A DNA stretch of 64,000 nucleotides from Sapria himalayana (lineage: Eukaryota; Streptophyta; Magnoliopsida; Malpighiales; Rafflesiaceae), in NCBI GenBank assembly GCA_029783825.1, contig JAREIK010002995.1, forward strand, positions 34,504 through 98,503. The letters run 5' to 3'. The position numbers were made by a program, and so were the translations under genes. Each line of letters opens with the position of its first letter. The first letter of the stretch is position 1. The notes under the pieces are model-generated. The model did not search any database. It was not told where the DNA came from and worked only from the letters and a program-made list of their open reading frames with translations. This document shows positions 39,401 through 53,300 of the stretch, piece after piece.

Positions 39401-42400
39401 AATTATTTTATTTTTAAAGGTTATAACCTTTGAAAAACAGATAAAATCAAAATTTTTTTTTATTTTTTTTTATTATATAAATACAAACTATAAACCACTA
39501 AATGCATAAAAATATAAATTGCTAAACTCCTAAACGACAAAACCCCTAAATTAACAATCAATTAAAGTGGTATACCATATATAATAAATCATAAATATAA
39601 TTTAAATTTGTATTCATTATAATTTTAAATATTCATTTTAATTATTTATTAGTTTATTTTTTATAGAAATATTAATTTCAAAATAAATAAAGAGTGAGAC
39701 AAATATAATTTTAATAATTTATTTTAAATTAAAAAATAAATATAAGCTTATAAAAAGAAGTAAAAATTTAAAAAAAAAATTATCATTTTCTAATATATTT
39801 AACTTTGATTTTGAATCATTATAGGTTTTGCATTTATATTCTAATTGGTTTCAATCTTAGTAATAATAGTTTATTAATTTATTTTTTGATCATTATTATA
39901 ATATCTATCAATAAAATTACTTATATTGAATTTAAATGTCTTATAAATATTAAGATTATTATAACTAAATATTATATTTACATTTCAAAAAAATTTAAAA
40001 ATTATTATATTTTCAAAGGTTATAACCTTCAAAATGATAAAAAATCACAAAAATTATTATTTTATTATTTAATTATTTAAATGCAACTTATAAACCACTA
40101 AATGCCTAATCATTTAAATATCTATACTCCTTAACCCCAAAACCCCCGAAATACTTAAACCATTAAACCTATATAACCTAAATAATAAATAATATATTTC
40201 TTTTTTATTTGTAATCATTATAATTTTAAATATTCATTTTTATTATTTTTTAGTTTATTTTTATAGAAATATTAGTTACAAAATAAATAATGAGTGAGAC
40301 ATATAATTTAAATATATTATTTTTTATGAAAAAAGTATAAGCTTATAAAAAAAAATAAAATTTCAAAAATTTAAAATTTTATTTAGTAATATAATTTACT
40401 TTGATTTTGAATTATTTTGGGTTCTGCAAATATATTTTAATTAATATATATCTTATTAATAATAGTTTATTAATTTATTTTTCGATCATTATAATAATAT
40501 ATAATAATAAAATTTTTTATATTAAATTTACATCAAATATAATTATTAAGATTATTATAACTAAGTATTGCATTTATATTTTACAAAAATTTATAATTAT
40601 TATATTTTCAAAGGTAATAACCTTTGAAAATCACGAAAATTCATAAAAATAAACTTTTTGATATTTCATTGATTAAATAAAACGTATAAACACCTAAATA
40701 TCCAAACATATAAAGCAATAAACTCCTTAACCCCAAAACCACAAAAAACGTAAATCATTAAATAGGTGTACCCTAAATAATAAATAAAAATCTTTTTTTA
40801 TAGTATTCATTATAATTCTAAATATTCATTTTAATTATTTTTTTAATTTATTTTTATAGAAATATTAATTAGAAAATAAATTTTTATTGAGACGGATAAT
40901 TTAAATAATATAATTTTCATCAAAAAAAATATATATGCTTATAAAATGAGGCAAAATTTTTAAAATAATAAATTTTTATTTAGTAATATATCTTATTTTG
41001 ATTTTGAATCATTTTAGATTCTACAATTATATTTTAATTTATATCTTTCTTATAATACTAGTTTATTAATTTATTTATTGATCACTATTATAATATCTAT
41101 TAATAAAATTATTTATATTAGTTTACATTATATATAATTATTAAGATTATTATAACTAAATACAATATTACATTTAAAAAAATCTAAATAATTATATTTT
41201 CAAAGGTTACAACCGTCAAAAATTAAAAAAATTCAAAAATTAAATTTTTTGTTTTTTAATTCTTTAGATAATAACTATAAATCACTAAAGGTCTAACACT
41301 TAAATCACTGAACTCCTAAACCCAAAAACACCTAAATACTTAAACCATTAAACCGGTATATCCTGAATAATAATATAAATAATAAATCTCATTTTTATTT
41401 CTATTCATTATAATTTAAATAATTATTTAATTATTTATTAGTTTATTATTATAGAATTATAAATTACAAAATAAATTATGAGTAAGACAAATTAATTTAA
41501 ATAATTTATTTATAATAACAAAAATATAAAGTTATAAAAAAGCAAAACATTAAAAAAATTATTATTAAGTAATATATTTTACTTTGATTTTGAATAAATT
41601 TAGATATAGCAAATATATTTTAAATAATATCTATCATTATTAAAAATAGTTTATTAAATTTTTTTTGATCATTATCATAATATCTAGCAATGTAATTATT
41701 TATATTGAATTTAATTGACTTATAATTATTAAGATAATTATAACTAAATATTATATTTACATTTAAAAAAAATTTAAAAATTAATATTTTTCTAAGGTTA
41801 TAACCTTCAAAAAATAAAAAAATAATAAAAATAAATTTTTTTATATCATTGTTTAAATAAAACTTATAGACCACTAAATGCCTAAACACTTACACCTCTT
41901 AAACTCCTAAACACAAAAGCCCCTAAATACTTAAACCTTTAAACTCGTAAACCTTAAATATAATTTAAATAATTTATTAAAATATTAATTACTAAATAAA
42001 TTATGAGTGATACAAATATAATTTAATAATTTATTTTTCATCAAAAAAAATATAAGCATATAAAAAGAAGCAAAAACTAAAAAAATTATTATTTAGTAAT
42101 ACATTTTACTTGGATTTTGAATAATTTTAGGTTTTGCAATTATATTTTAATTTATATCTATCATATTAATAATAGCATATTCATTTAATTTTTGATAATT
42201 GATATCATATCTATCAATAAAATTGTTATATTTAGTTTATAATATATATAATTATAATGATTATTATTACTAAATATTGTATTCACATTTTTAAAAAAAT
42301 TTTAAATTATTATATTTTCAAAGGTTATAACCTTTGAATATGTGAAAAAATATCAAAAATAATTTTTATGTCATTACTTTTTTTAAATAAAACCTATAAA

Positions 42401-44216
42401 CCACTAAATGCCTAAAAACATAAATTGCTAAAGTCATAAATGAAAAAACCTCTAACTCTTAAAATATTAAATTGGTATACATTAATTATAATTCATAAAT
42501 CTCATTTTAATTTTTATTTTGTATAATTTTAAATTTTTATTTTAATTATTTATCAGTTTATTTTTATGGAAATATTAATTACAAAATAAATTATTAGCAA
42601 AGCAGATTAAATTTAAATTAAACTGGTATACCCAAATAATAAAGTTTAAATCTCAATATTTTATTTTTCACTATAATTGTAAATCTTCATTTTAATTATT
42701 TATTTGTTTATTATTATATAAATATTAATTAAAAAATAAATTATGAGTTAGAAAAATATAATTTAAATAAATTAACTTTCATCAAAAAAATATGAATAAA
42801 CTTTTTAAAAGAAAAAAAAATTTCAAAAAATCAAATTATTATATAGTAATATATTTTGATTTCTTTTGATTCATTTTAGGTTTTTTTATTATATTTTAAT
42901 TTATATCTATCTTATTAAAAATAGATTATAATTTATTTTTTGATCTTTATTAGAATATTTATTAATAAAATTTTTTATATTGAATTTATATGATATATAA
43001 ATATAATGATTATTATAACCTTTGAAAATATCAAAAAATAATAAAAATTAATATTTTGTTATTTTAATTTTTAAATAAACCTTATAAATCACTAAATGCA
43101 TACACAGTAAAATCAGTAAACTCCTAAGGTCCATAATGCCTAAATACATAAACCATTAAACCGTTATATGCTACTTAATAATTAAAAAATCTAATTTTTA
43201 TTTCTATTTATTATTATTTTAAATATTCATTTTAATTATTTATTAGTTTATTTTTATAAAAATATTTATTACAAAACAAATTATGAGTGCGAAAAATATA
43301 ATTTAAATAATTTATTTTTAATCAAAAAAAATACATATGCTTATAAAAGACGTAAAAATTTAAAAATTAAAAATTATTATCCAGTGATATTTTTTACGTT
43401 AATTTTGAATCAATGTGTTTTGTAAGTATTTTTTAATTAATATCCATCTTATTATTAATAGTTTATTAGTTTAATTTTAGATCATTATTATAAAATCTAT
43501 CAATAAAATATTTATATTGAATTTATATGATATATAATTATTAAAATTATAATAACTAAATATTGTATTCACATTTCAAAAAATTTTAAATATTATTATA
43601 TTTTCAAAGGTTATAACCTATGAAAATGAGAACAAATTACAAATTTTTTTTGTTATTTTATTGTTTTAATAAAACCTATAAACAACTAAATGCCTAAAAA
43701 CATAAATCGCTAAACTTTTAAACGACAAAACTTCTAAATACTTAAACTATTAAATTGGTATACATTAATAATAAATCATAAATCTCATTTTAATTTTTAT
43801 TAAGTATAATTTTAAATTTTTATTTTAATGAATTATCAGTTTATTTTTATAGAAATATTAATTACAAAAACAATTATTTGTGAGACATATCTATTTTAAA
43901 TAATTTATTTTTTATCAAAAAAAATATATATGCTTATAAAAAGAGGCAAAATTTTAAAACAAAAATTTATTATATTGTAATGTATTTTATTTTGATTTTG
44001 AATCATTTTAGTTTTTGGAATTATATTTTAATTTATATCATACTTATTAATAATAGTTTATTAATTTTTTATTGATCATTATTATAATATCTATTAATAA
44101 AATTATTTATATTGTGTTTACATTATATATAATTATTAAGAATATTATAACTACATATTATATTAACATTTAAAAAAATTTAAAATTATTATATTTTCAA
44201 AGGTTACAACCTTCAA

Positions 44217-44330
44217 AAATTAAAAAAAATTAAAAAAAATTAAAAAAAATTAAAAAAAATTAAAAAAATTAAAAAAAATTAAAAAAATTAAAAAAAAAAT
44301 TAAAAAAAAATTAAAAAATTAAATTTTTTA
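44217..44330. repeat. (TAAAAAAAAT)n minisatellite
   Basis: Four perfect 10-bp units occupy 44221-44260, then about six variants of 7-11 bp continue to ~44330. It sits just after a satellite dyad; the same place in the unit near 41220 has only one or two 'aaaaatt' steps, so this is a local expansion. Confidence 0.85.
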
Positions 44331-46590
44331 TTTTTTCATTCTTTAAATAAAAACTATAAATCAATAAAGTCCTAAACACTTAAATCACTTAACCCAAAAC
44401 ACCTAAATACTTAAACCATTAAACTAGTATATGCCGAATAATAAATATTAAATCTCAATTTTATTAGTATTCATTATAATTTTAAAAATTTATTTTAATT
44501 ATTTATTAGTTATTTTTATAGAATTATAAATTAAAAATAAATTTGGTGGAAAACAAATATAATTTAAAAAATTTAATATTAATAACAAAGAATATAAACT
44601 TATAAAAAGAAGCAAAACATCAAAAAAGTTATTAATTAATATTATAATTTATTTTGATTTTGAATAAATTTACATTTTGCAAATAATTTTTAAAAAATAT
44701 CTATCTTATTAATAATAGTTTATTAATTTATTTTTTGATCATTATTATAATATCTATCAATATAATTGTTTATATTGAATTAACATGATATATAATTATT
44801 AAGATTATCATAACTAAATATTGTCTTCACATATAAAAAAAATTTAAAAATTATTATATTTTCAACGGTTATAAACTTCAAAAATGAGAAAAAATAACAA
44901 AAATAAATTTTGTGTTATATCATCATTTAAATAAAACTTATAAACCATTAAATGCCTAAATACATAAATCTCCAAACTCCTAAACACCGAAGCCCCTAAA
45001 TACCTAAACCTTTAAACTCGTAAACCTTAAATATAATTTAAATAATTTATAGAAATATTAATTACAAAATAAATTATGAGTGATACAAATACAATTTAAA
45101 TAATATATTTTTCATCAAAAAAATATTTAAGCATATAAAATGATGCAAATACAAAAAAAATTATTATTTAGTAATAAATTTTACTTTAATTTTCAATCAT
45201 TTAAGGTTATTTAATTATATTTTAATTTATATCTATCATATTAATAATAGTTTATTAATTTATTTTTTGATAATTGATATAATATTTATAAATAAAATTG
45301 TTTATATTTATTTTATATTATATATAGTTATAATAATTATTATTACTAAATATTATATTCACATTTTTAAAAAATTTTAAAATTATTATATTTTCAAATG
45401 TTATGATATTTTTAATTATGAAAAAATATCAAAAATAAATTTTTTGTTATTTCATTGTTTATATAAAATATATAAACCATTAAATGCCTAGATTCTTCAA
45501 TCAATAACTTTTAAATCTCGAAAACCCTAAATAGATAAATATTTTTAAACACGTATAACCGAAATAATAAATAATAAATCTCATTTTTATTTTTTTCATT
45601 ATAATTTTAAATATTCAATTTAATTATTTATATGTTTATTTTTATATAATTATTAAATACAAAATAAATTATAACTTAGAAAAATATAATTTATATAAAT
45701 TATTTTTCAACAAAAAAATATATATAAAATTATAAAAAAAAATTAAAAACAATAAAATTGTTTATATTGAATTTATATAATATATAATTATTAATAATAT
45801 TAAAACTAAATATTGTATTCACATTTAAGAAAATTATAAATATTTTATATATTTTCAAAGGTTATAACCTATGAAAATGATAACAAATTATAGAAAATTT
45901 ATTTGTTATTTTATTTTTTTATAAAAAACCTATTAACCACTAAAAGCCTAAAAACATAAATCGCTAAACTCCTAATGACAAAACCTCTAAATACTTAAAC
46001 TATTAAACTGATATACAATAATAATAAATCTTAAATCTCATTTTAATTTTTATTCAGTATAATTTTAAATTTTTATTTTAATTATTTATCAGTTTATTTT
46101 TATAGAAATATTAATTACAAAATAAATTATTAGTGAGATGGATCTAATTTAAATTACATCGGTATTCCTAAATAATAAATAATAAATAATAAATTTCATT
46201 TTTTTAATTATAATTTTAAATATTAATTTTAAATATTCATTTTAATTATTTATTTGTTTATTTATATATAAATAATAATTATAAAATAAATTGAGTTAGA
46301 CAAATATAATTTATATAAATTATTTTTCATTAAAAAATATAGATAAACTTTTTAAAAGAAGAAAAAATTCAAAAAAAAAAAATTATTATATAGTAATATA
46401 TTATAATATATAAATTTTATGATTATTAATTAATATCTATATTATTATTAATGGATTATTAATTTATTTTTTTATTATTATTAGAATATTTATCAATAAA
46501 TTTATTTATATTTAATTTATATAATATATAAATATAATGATTAGTATAACTAAATATTATATTCCCATTTGAAAAAAATTTAAAAATTAT

Positions 46591-46624
46591 TATATTTTCA
46601 GAGGTTATAACCTCTGAAAATATA
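46591..46624. repeat. 34-bp perfect dyad with symmetric paired substitutions
   Basis: The core reads CAGAGGTTATAACCTCTG against the consensus CAAAGGTTATAACCTTTG: A to G on the left arm is matched by T to C on the right, giving 34 bp of perfect symmetry. It lies in the unit next to the left end of hAT copy 2. Confidence 0.85.
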
Positions 46625-47658
46625 AAAAAATAATAAAAATAAATTTTTTGTTATTTTATTTTTTAAATAAAACCTATAAACCACTCAATGCTATGGGTGC
46701 TCATGGAATTGGACGGGATGGGGATTACAAATCTCTAGTTCCTTCCCACAGTTTGGAGATTTTTTTTTAAGATCTAGACCCGTCCCATAGGTTGAAAATA
46801 TCAGGACGGGACGAGATGGAGATAGGGGATTTTGGGTAGGATAAAATGGTTCCGGGACGGAATGGAGTTTGGACATTTTTTTTCAATTTATTTTATTCAA
46901 ACCAGCCAAGTTAGTTCATGTCAAAATCTTTTGTTGTACCATTTATTATTTCTTAGTAATGTATCTTTCAAACTCAAATTGGGACAATTTTGTTTTGTCA
47001 AATAGGGTGAATACAACAAACAAGTTCCATTACCTTGTTAAAAGCTTTGATGAGCAGAAAAGGATAGGAATGTTAAATAGAACGGGACCGATTTGTGTGC
47101 TTAAATTGGTTCTTTTTTTTCACAAGTTGGCTTTGTTCAGTCGAGTGAAAGTTAACCATAATAGCAATACTATATTTTTTAAACAATTACTTAAAATATT
47201 AAAGAATAGCTAAAGTTGACCACAAACATTGGTAGCAGCAATTTCTACTTAAGTAATTGGTAAAATTAGGCACCTTAATATAACAAAAAAATACAACTAA
47301 TAACAACCATGATAATAATCATTTCAAAGGTCTGTCCCACAATAGCAACGAAGCTCCAAACCCAATTAATTATCTCTTTTACAACTCCTCCCTTTTCTTC
47401 CTCCACTGTAGACGGACAACCAAAGATGAAAACGTGTTATCATGTAGACATAAATTTTTGTAAGATGAAAGAGTAATAAAAAAAGAAAATATTACATTAT
47501 AAAATTTAATAAACCCATTCAAATTTAGTTGGCCAACTATAGGTGGAAAAATATTTGGATCTTATGACCCCTCTGAAAATTGTAATTTAACCATATTTTT
47601 ATTAAATTGAATGAATAAAATAAGTAAAAGTGAAATTAAAATTTACAAGATTTGTATA

Positions 47659-49791
47659 GTAACCTGATTCATTATCATCAAGGTCTTGAACTAATTCTTC
47701 AATTTCAATAGGTTTGTTTGAGATTCTCAACCAATCTTATAGACATATGAGAACTTTAGTTGTAATAGGTGTGATATAATTGCTAATTTTATTTAAAGTT
47801 CTCCCCCAGTGCTAAATGTAGATTCATAGGCCACATAAGATGCTTGGATAGCAAATACATCCCTTGCTACATTTTCCAAAGAAGGATACCTAACCTCATT
47901 TACCTTCCACAAGTTTAGAAGAACAAAATCAATTCTATTTTTTTCAAGTATGTCCTCCAAGTACCTATCCAACTCTTCCAAAGCTGCAACTTCTTGTTCT
48001 TTCTCCAATTCAACAAAAAAAAATCATCAAAATAAGTATCACCACCATCAAAGAAATCATCATTTTTCTTCAACACAGTAGAAGAGAAATCATCTTCTTT
48101 TGATTCATCTTCATTTAAATCTTTATAATCATCCATCATCTCATTTAAAGCATTTATAACCTTTTTCACCAAATTTTTAACCAATTCCTCCTCATAATGA
48201 TAAGCATACTTAACTTTAAGATATTTGAGCTTATATCTAGGATCCAACACTACTGCTACAAAAAGCATAATATTTGTTGACTGAAGATAACCCCAATATT
48301 TTTTGAATTTATGCCTCATTTTCATACCCAGTTTAGACACCATAGTATCTCTACTAATTTAACAATGCTCAATTTTTTTCAAAATTCGAATAATCTCAGG
48401 AAAATAAACACTAGAGGTAGAATATTATCAGCCAGAAAATTTATAAGTTACCTCATAAAAAGTTATCAAGAAACGAGCCAAAATTTTGGCGTTTGTTCAG
48501 TCTCTCTCAGTTGGAACGTTTGAAACAAACTCCTTCAAAAAATTTTTGTCTTTGTCCTCCAACTTATCAAATTCTTTTTGATATTTTATATCAGTTTGTA
48601 GCATCAAATAAGTTGAATTCCATCTTGTAGGACAATCTAATTGCAATGAAGTTACATATGTCATGTTTGCTTCTTCAACACAAAACTTAAACATATCTAA
48701 TCTTTTAGGACTGCTCCTCACATATTTCACCACACCTCTAATTTTTTGAATAGCACCCTCAACTACTGCAATGCCATCTCTGACAATTAAGTTTAGGATA
48801 TGAGCACAACATCTCATATGAAAATGCTCGCCTCTCAAAGGTACAACACTTTTCTTCACAAGCATTTTTTTCAATTGTTCAACTGCAACATCATTATTTG
48901 ATGCATTGTCAACAATAATGCACATCAACTTTCTCAAACCCCATTCACTCATGAAAAACTCAATAGCATTTCTAATATTTACTCCAGAATGACTTTTAAT
49001 TACACAAAAATCAAAAGCCTTTTATGCATATTCCATTGAGAATCAAAGAAACGAACAGTTGAAACATATATAAGACAAATTTTGAATGCTATTCCAAGTG
49101 TCGGTAGTCAATGAAACTCTACAACAATGAGATGATTTGTTATCAAATAATTTCTTCTTTTCCATCACAAAAAAAGAAAAACAATCTCTCTGTATAGAGT
49201 GCCTAGATGGAATTTTAAATTGAGGCACACTAACTTCACAAAACTCCTTAAACTCATCCCTCACAACAAAACAAAAAGGCAATTCATCTTTTATGATCAT
49301 TTTCACCAAAGCCTTTCTAACTAGTTGTTGATCAAATTTTCAACAAATTATTTGTTATCCTCTGAACTAGTACCTTTAGTGAAACTCAACAAAGATTGTG
49401 ACTTGTCTTTACCTTTGTGAGCTTCTATTAATTCTTTTTTGTGTGGAAATTTCTTACAAGTCTCTCTCAAGTATTTCCATAAACCCGAAGTACCTTGATC
49501 ACTTTTTTCCAAATATTCTTTCCTACACCATATACAAGTTGCCCTACCAGTTTCATTTTCCTCTGAATCAACTAATATCTCATTAGTTTCTTAAACAGCA
49601 AACTTATACTTTTTATAAGCTTGAGGTTCCAATGTACCTTGATTTTCTTTTACAATGGAAATTGAAGAAACTACCGTAACAATACGAGGGTTCGTGAAAG
49701 GATGATGATTGGATTTACCAGTACTTTGATCATTTGAGATGTGATCATTTTCAATTTATTCTATTTTTCGTTTACCACTGGATTGTGCCAT
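47659..49791 (-). pseudogene. hAT (BED-type, RICESLEEPER-like) transposase pseudogene, copy 2
   Basis: It is homologous to 23210-25342 with the same length and ATG (49789-49791). Recognisable parts in order: BED region, also with Tyr in place of His; TTDTW; IIVDNASNND; HMRCCAHILNLIV; YVRSSPKR; CPTRWNSTYLML; KYWGYLQSTNIMLFVAVVLDPRYKLKYLK; an acidic linker; and ARDVFAIQASYVAYESTFSTGG. The central part 48497-48952 is still open. Lesions: the TAA at codon 12 (49756-49758), shared with copy 1; a one-base loss before 49340; +1 near 49065; two extra A in an A-run (48015-48023, nine against seven); and loss of a G in 47803-47807. Only the first stop and the BED change are shared, so the element was already defective before the copies separated and each decayed further. 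Confidence 0.85.
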
Positions 49792-50166
49792 CTGCATTGC
49801 GATTAATTAATATGATATGTTAAGCATAAATACATAGAAATATTTCAAACAAGCACGCTCTACAAAACTGACTGTAACACATTCAGCCCACTCATTCGGC
49901 CTAACCACAACACCACAACCAAAACTCAACAAAACTGACTGAGACACATAATAATAATAATTAATCACTCAATTCTCATCATAAAAACAAACAAAAAGGC
50001 TGGTGGCATCTGAGACATGGTGGAGGCAACTAGAAGTGCGACGGACAAGGGCTGTACCTATTTGAACACGGCTAGAATGGCGTAAGGTGGCCTGGAACTC
50101 ATAGGAACATCATTAGGTGCGTTCGGAATTGGATGGGCAATAGCAGAATTGGTGGCATCTTCATAT

Positions 50167-50189
50167 TATATATATATATATATATATAT
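50167..50189. repeat. (TA)n microsatellite in the hAT right end, copy 2
   Basis: This is the counterpart of 25718-25738 and slightly longer. Overlapping frames at 50133-50381 (IYIYIYIY) are artefacts of this tract. Confidence 0.9.
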
Positions 50190-50390
50190 TTGTGGTTCTT
50201 GTATCGGTTTTTTAGGACGGGATGGTTCTCGGGATGGATATTGCTTAAGATCTGGAACCGTCCCAAAAGAAAAAATACGTGCAGAACTGGACGAGAAAAG
50301 TCAAAGTCAACGGATTTTTCTCAGTCACGATTCTTTCGGGACATGACTTCGAGTGGAGTGGTGAATCTCCGAGTCCCGTGAGCATCCCGA

Positions 50391-53300
50391 CTAAATGCAT
50401 ATAAAGTTAAATCAGTAAACTCATAAACCCCGTAATGCCTAAATACATAAACCATTAAACCGCTAAATACTACTTAATAATTAAAAATCTATTTTTTATT
50501 ACTATTTATTATATTTTTAAATATTCATTTTAATTATTTATTAGTGTATTTATTTAGAAATATTTATTACAAAATAAATTATGAGTGGGACAAATATAAT
50601 TTAAATATTATTTTATTTATCTAAAAAAAATATACGCTTATAAAAGAAGTATAAATTTAAAAATTAAAAATTATTATCAAGTAATATAAGTTACTTTAAT
50701 TTTAAATCAATTTGGGTTTTGTAAATATTTTTTACTTTATATCTATCTTAATATTAATAATTTATTAATTTAATTTTTGATCATTATTATAATATCTATC
50801 AATAAAATTATTTATATTATATTTATATGATATATAATTATTAATATTATTATAACAATGTATTGTATTAAAATTTCAAAAAATTTTAAATATTATTATA
50901 TTTTCAAATGTTATAACCGATGAAAATGATAAAAAATTATTGAAATTTTTTTTGTTATTTTATTTTTTTAAATAAAACCTATAAACCACTAAAAGCCTAA
51001 AAACATAAATCACTAAACTCCTAACGACAAAACCCATAAAAACTTAAATCATTAAACTGGTATATATTAATAATAAATCATAAATCTCATTTTAATTTTT
51101 ATTCAATATAATTTTAAATTTTTATTTTAATTATTTATCAATTTATTTTATAGAAATTTAAATAACAAAATAAATTATTAGTGAGACAGATCTAATTTAA
51201 ATTAAACTGGTATCCCTAAATAATAAATAATAAATCTCATTTTTTTTCATTATAATTTTAAATATTCATTTTAATTCTTTATTTATTTATTTATATATAA
51301 ATATTAATTACAGAATAAACTGAGCTAGACAACAATAATTTATATTAATTATTTTTCATCAAAAAATTATAGATAAATTTTTTAAAAGAAAAAAAAATTT
51401 AAAACTAAAAATTTTATATAGTAATATATTTTGCTTTTCTTCTGAATCATTTTAGGTTTTGTAATTATATTTTAATTGATATCTATCTTATTAATAATAG
51501 ATTATTAATTTTTTTTTTGATCATTATTAGAATATTTATCAATATAATTGTTTATATTGAATTTTTATGATATATAAATATAATAATTATTATAACTAAA
51601 TATTGTATTCACATTTGAAAAATATTTAAAAATTATTATATTTTCAAAGGTTATAACCTTTGAAAATATCAAAAAATAATAAAAATAAATTTTTTATCAT
51701 TTTATTTTTTTTAATAAAACCTATAAACCACTAAATGCATACACAGTTAAATCAGTAAACTTCTAAACCTCATAATGCCTAAATACATAAACCATTATAC
51801 CATCATATACAACTTAATAATTAATAAATCAAATTTTTATTTTTATTTATTATAATTTTAAATATTCATTTTAATTTTTTATTAGTTTATTTTTATAGAA
51901 ATATTTATTACAAATTAAATTATGAGAGCGACATATATATTTTAATTAATTTATTTTTAATCAAATAAAATATATGCTTATAAAAGAAGTAAAAATTTAA
52001 AAATTAAAATTATTTTGCAATAATATATTTTACTTTAATTTTGAATCAATTTGGGTTTTCTAAATATTTTTTAATTAATATCAATCTTTTTATTAATAGT
52101 TTATTAATTTAAATTTTGATCATTATTATATTATCTATCAATAAAATTGTTTATATTGAATTTAAATAATATATAATTATTAATATTATTATAACTAAAT
52201 ATTATATTCACATTTCAAAATATTTTAAAAAATATTATTTGTTCAAAGGTTATAACCTATGAAAAATAGAAAAAATTTCAATTTTTTTTGTTATTTTATT
52301 GTTTAAATAAAACCTATAAACCATTAAATGCCAAAAAACATAAATTACTAAACTCCTAAACGAAAAAACCTTTAAATACTTAAACTATTAAAAATGTGTA
52401 CATTAATAAAAAATCATATATCTCAATTTAATTTTTATTAAGTATAATTTTAAATTTTTATTTTAATTATTTATCAGTTTATTTATATAGAAATATTAAT
52501 TACAAAATAAATTATTAGTGCAACAAATCTAATTTAAATAATTTATTTTTCATCAAAAAAAAATATATCCTTATAAAAAGAGGCAAAATTTTAAAAACAA
52601 AAAATTATTATTTAGTAATATATTTTATTTTTATTTTGAATCATTTAAGATTTTGCAATTATATTTTAATTTATATCATTCTTATTAATAATCGTTTATT
52701 AATTTTTTATTGATCATTATTATAATATCTATTAAAAAAATTATTTATATTGAGTTTACATTATATATAATTATTAAGATTATTATTATTGAATATTATA
52801 TTCACATTTATTAAAAATTAAAAATTATTATAATTTCAAAGGTTACATTATATATAACCTACAAAAATTAAAAAAATAAAAAACTTTAATTTTTTATTTT
52901 TGATTCTTTAAATAAAAACTATAATTAACTAAATGCCTAAACACTTAAATCACTAAACAACAAAACACCTAAATACTTAAACCATTAAACTAGTATATCC
53001 TAAATAATAAATAATAAATCTCTATTTTATTTGTATTCATTATAGTTTTAAATATTCATTTTAATTATTTATTAGTTTATTTTTATAGAATTATAAATTA
53101 AAAATAAATTATTAGGAAGACAAATATAATTTAAATAATTTACTATTAATAAAAAAAATATAAACTTATAAAAAGAAGAAAAACATAAAAAAATTATTAT
53201 TTAGTAATATATTTTATTTTGATTTTGAATAAATTTACGTTTCGCAAATATATTTAAAATAAAATCTTTCTTATTAATAATAGTTTATTAATTTATTTTT

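Larger units (their letters stand above)
36445..46691 (-). repeat. Long satellite block, minus orientation
   Basis: About seventeen units follow with dyads near 36683, 37865, 38825, 39425, 40020, 40615, 41210, 41795, 42320, 43610, 44205, 44865, 45405, 45860 and 46607. Between 38.9 and 40.7 kb the subtype order mirrors 4.8-6.7 kb of the plus block, including both halves of the dimeric repeat. Some units are internally deleted: near 37290 the box is gone, and near 43015 sequence runs from 'gattattataacc' straight past the dyad. A short A/T minisatellite lies at 44217-44330. Open frames at 37747-37956, 39805-40080, 40401-40646 and 41620-41889 are chance frames in satellite. Confidence 0.85.
46692..50390 (-). 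mobile_element. hAT transposon copy 2, both ends present (3.7 kb)
   Basis: The element spans 3699 bp between 8-bp target duplications. The left end reads tatgggtgctcatgg and the right end, on the minus strand, tcgggatgctcacgg; they agree at 11 of 15 positions as imperfect terminal inverted repeats. G/C-rich subterminal 'gacgggatgg' motifs occur at both ends (near 46721, 46803 and 50217). The transposase remnant is on the minus strand. The 46692-47155 end region is absent from copy 1, and its open frame 46869-47213 shows no known domain. The same minus-oriented satellite lies on both sides, so this is the better witness of the original insertion. Confidence 0.88.
46684..50398. repeat. 8-bp target-site duplication of hAT copy 2
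   Basis: ctcaatgc (46684-46691) and ctaaatgc (50391-50398) flank the element and differ at one position. They lie in the satellite sequence 'aaaccactaaatgcat'. Eight base pairs is the hAT-superfamily length. Confidence 0.8.

Noticed and set aside
46869..47213. 114-residue open frame at the left end of hAT copy 2 as a second transposon protein
   Set aside because: It lies in the 3' non-coding end opposite to the transposase, has no recognisable domain and is missing from copy 1.
50133..50381. Overlapping open frames with IYIYIY runs
   Set aside because: They are produced by the (TA)n tract in the hAT end; the paired frames 50133-50381 and 50149-50346 read the same tract in two phases.
22705..50390. 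Two independent hAT insertions into the satellite
   Set aside because: Both copies lie at the same unit position with the same right-hand duplication, and the satellite beyond matches unit for unit for ~3.6 kb. Segmental duplication explains this better.
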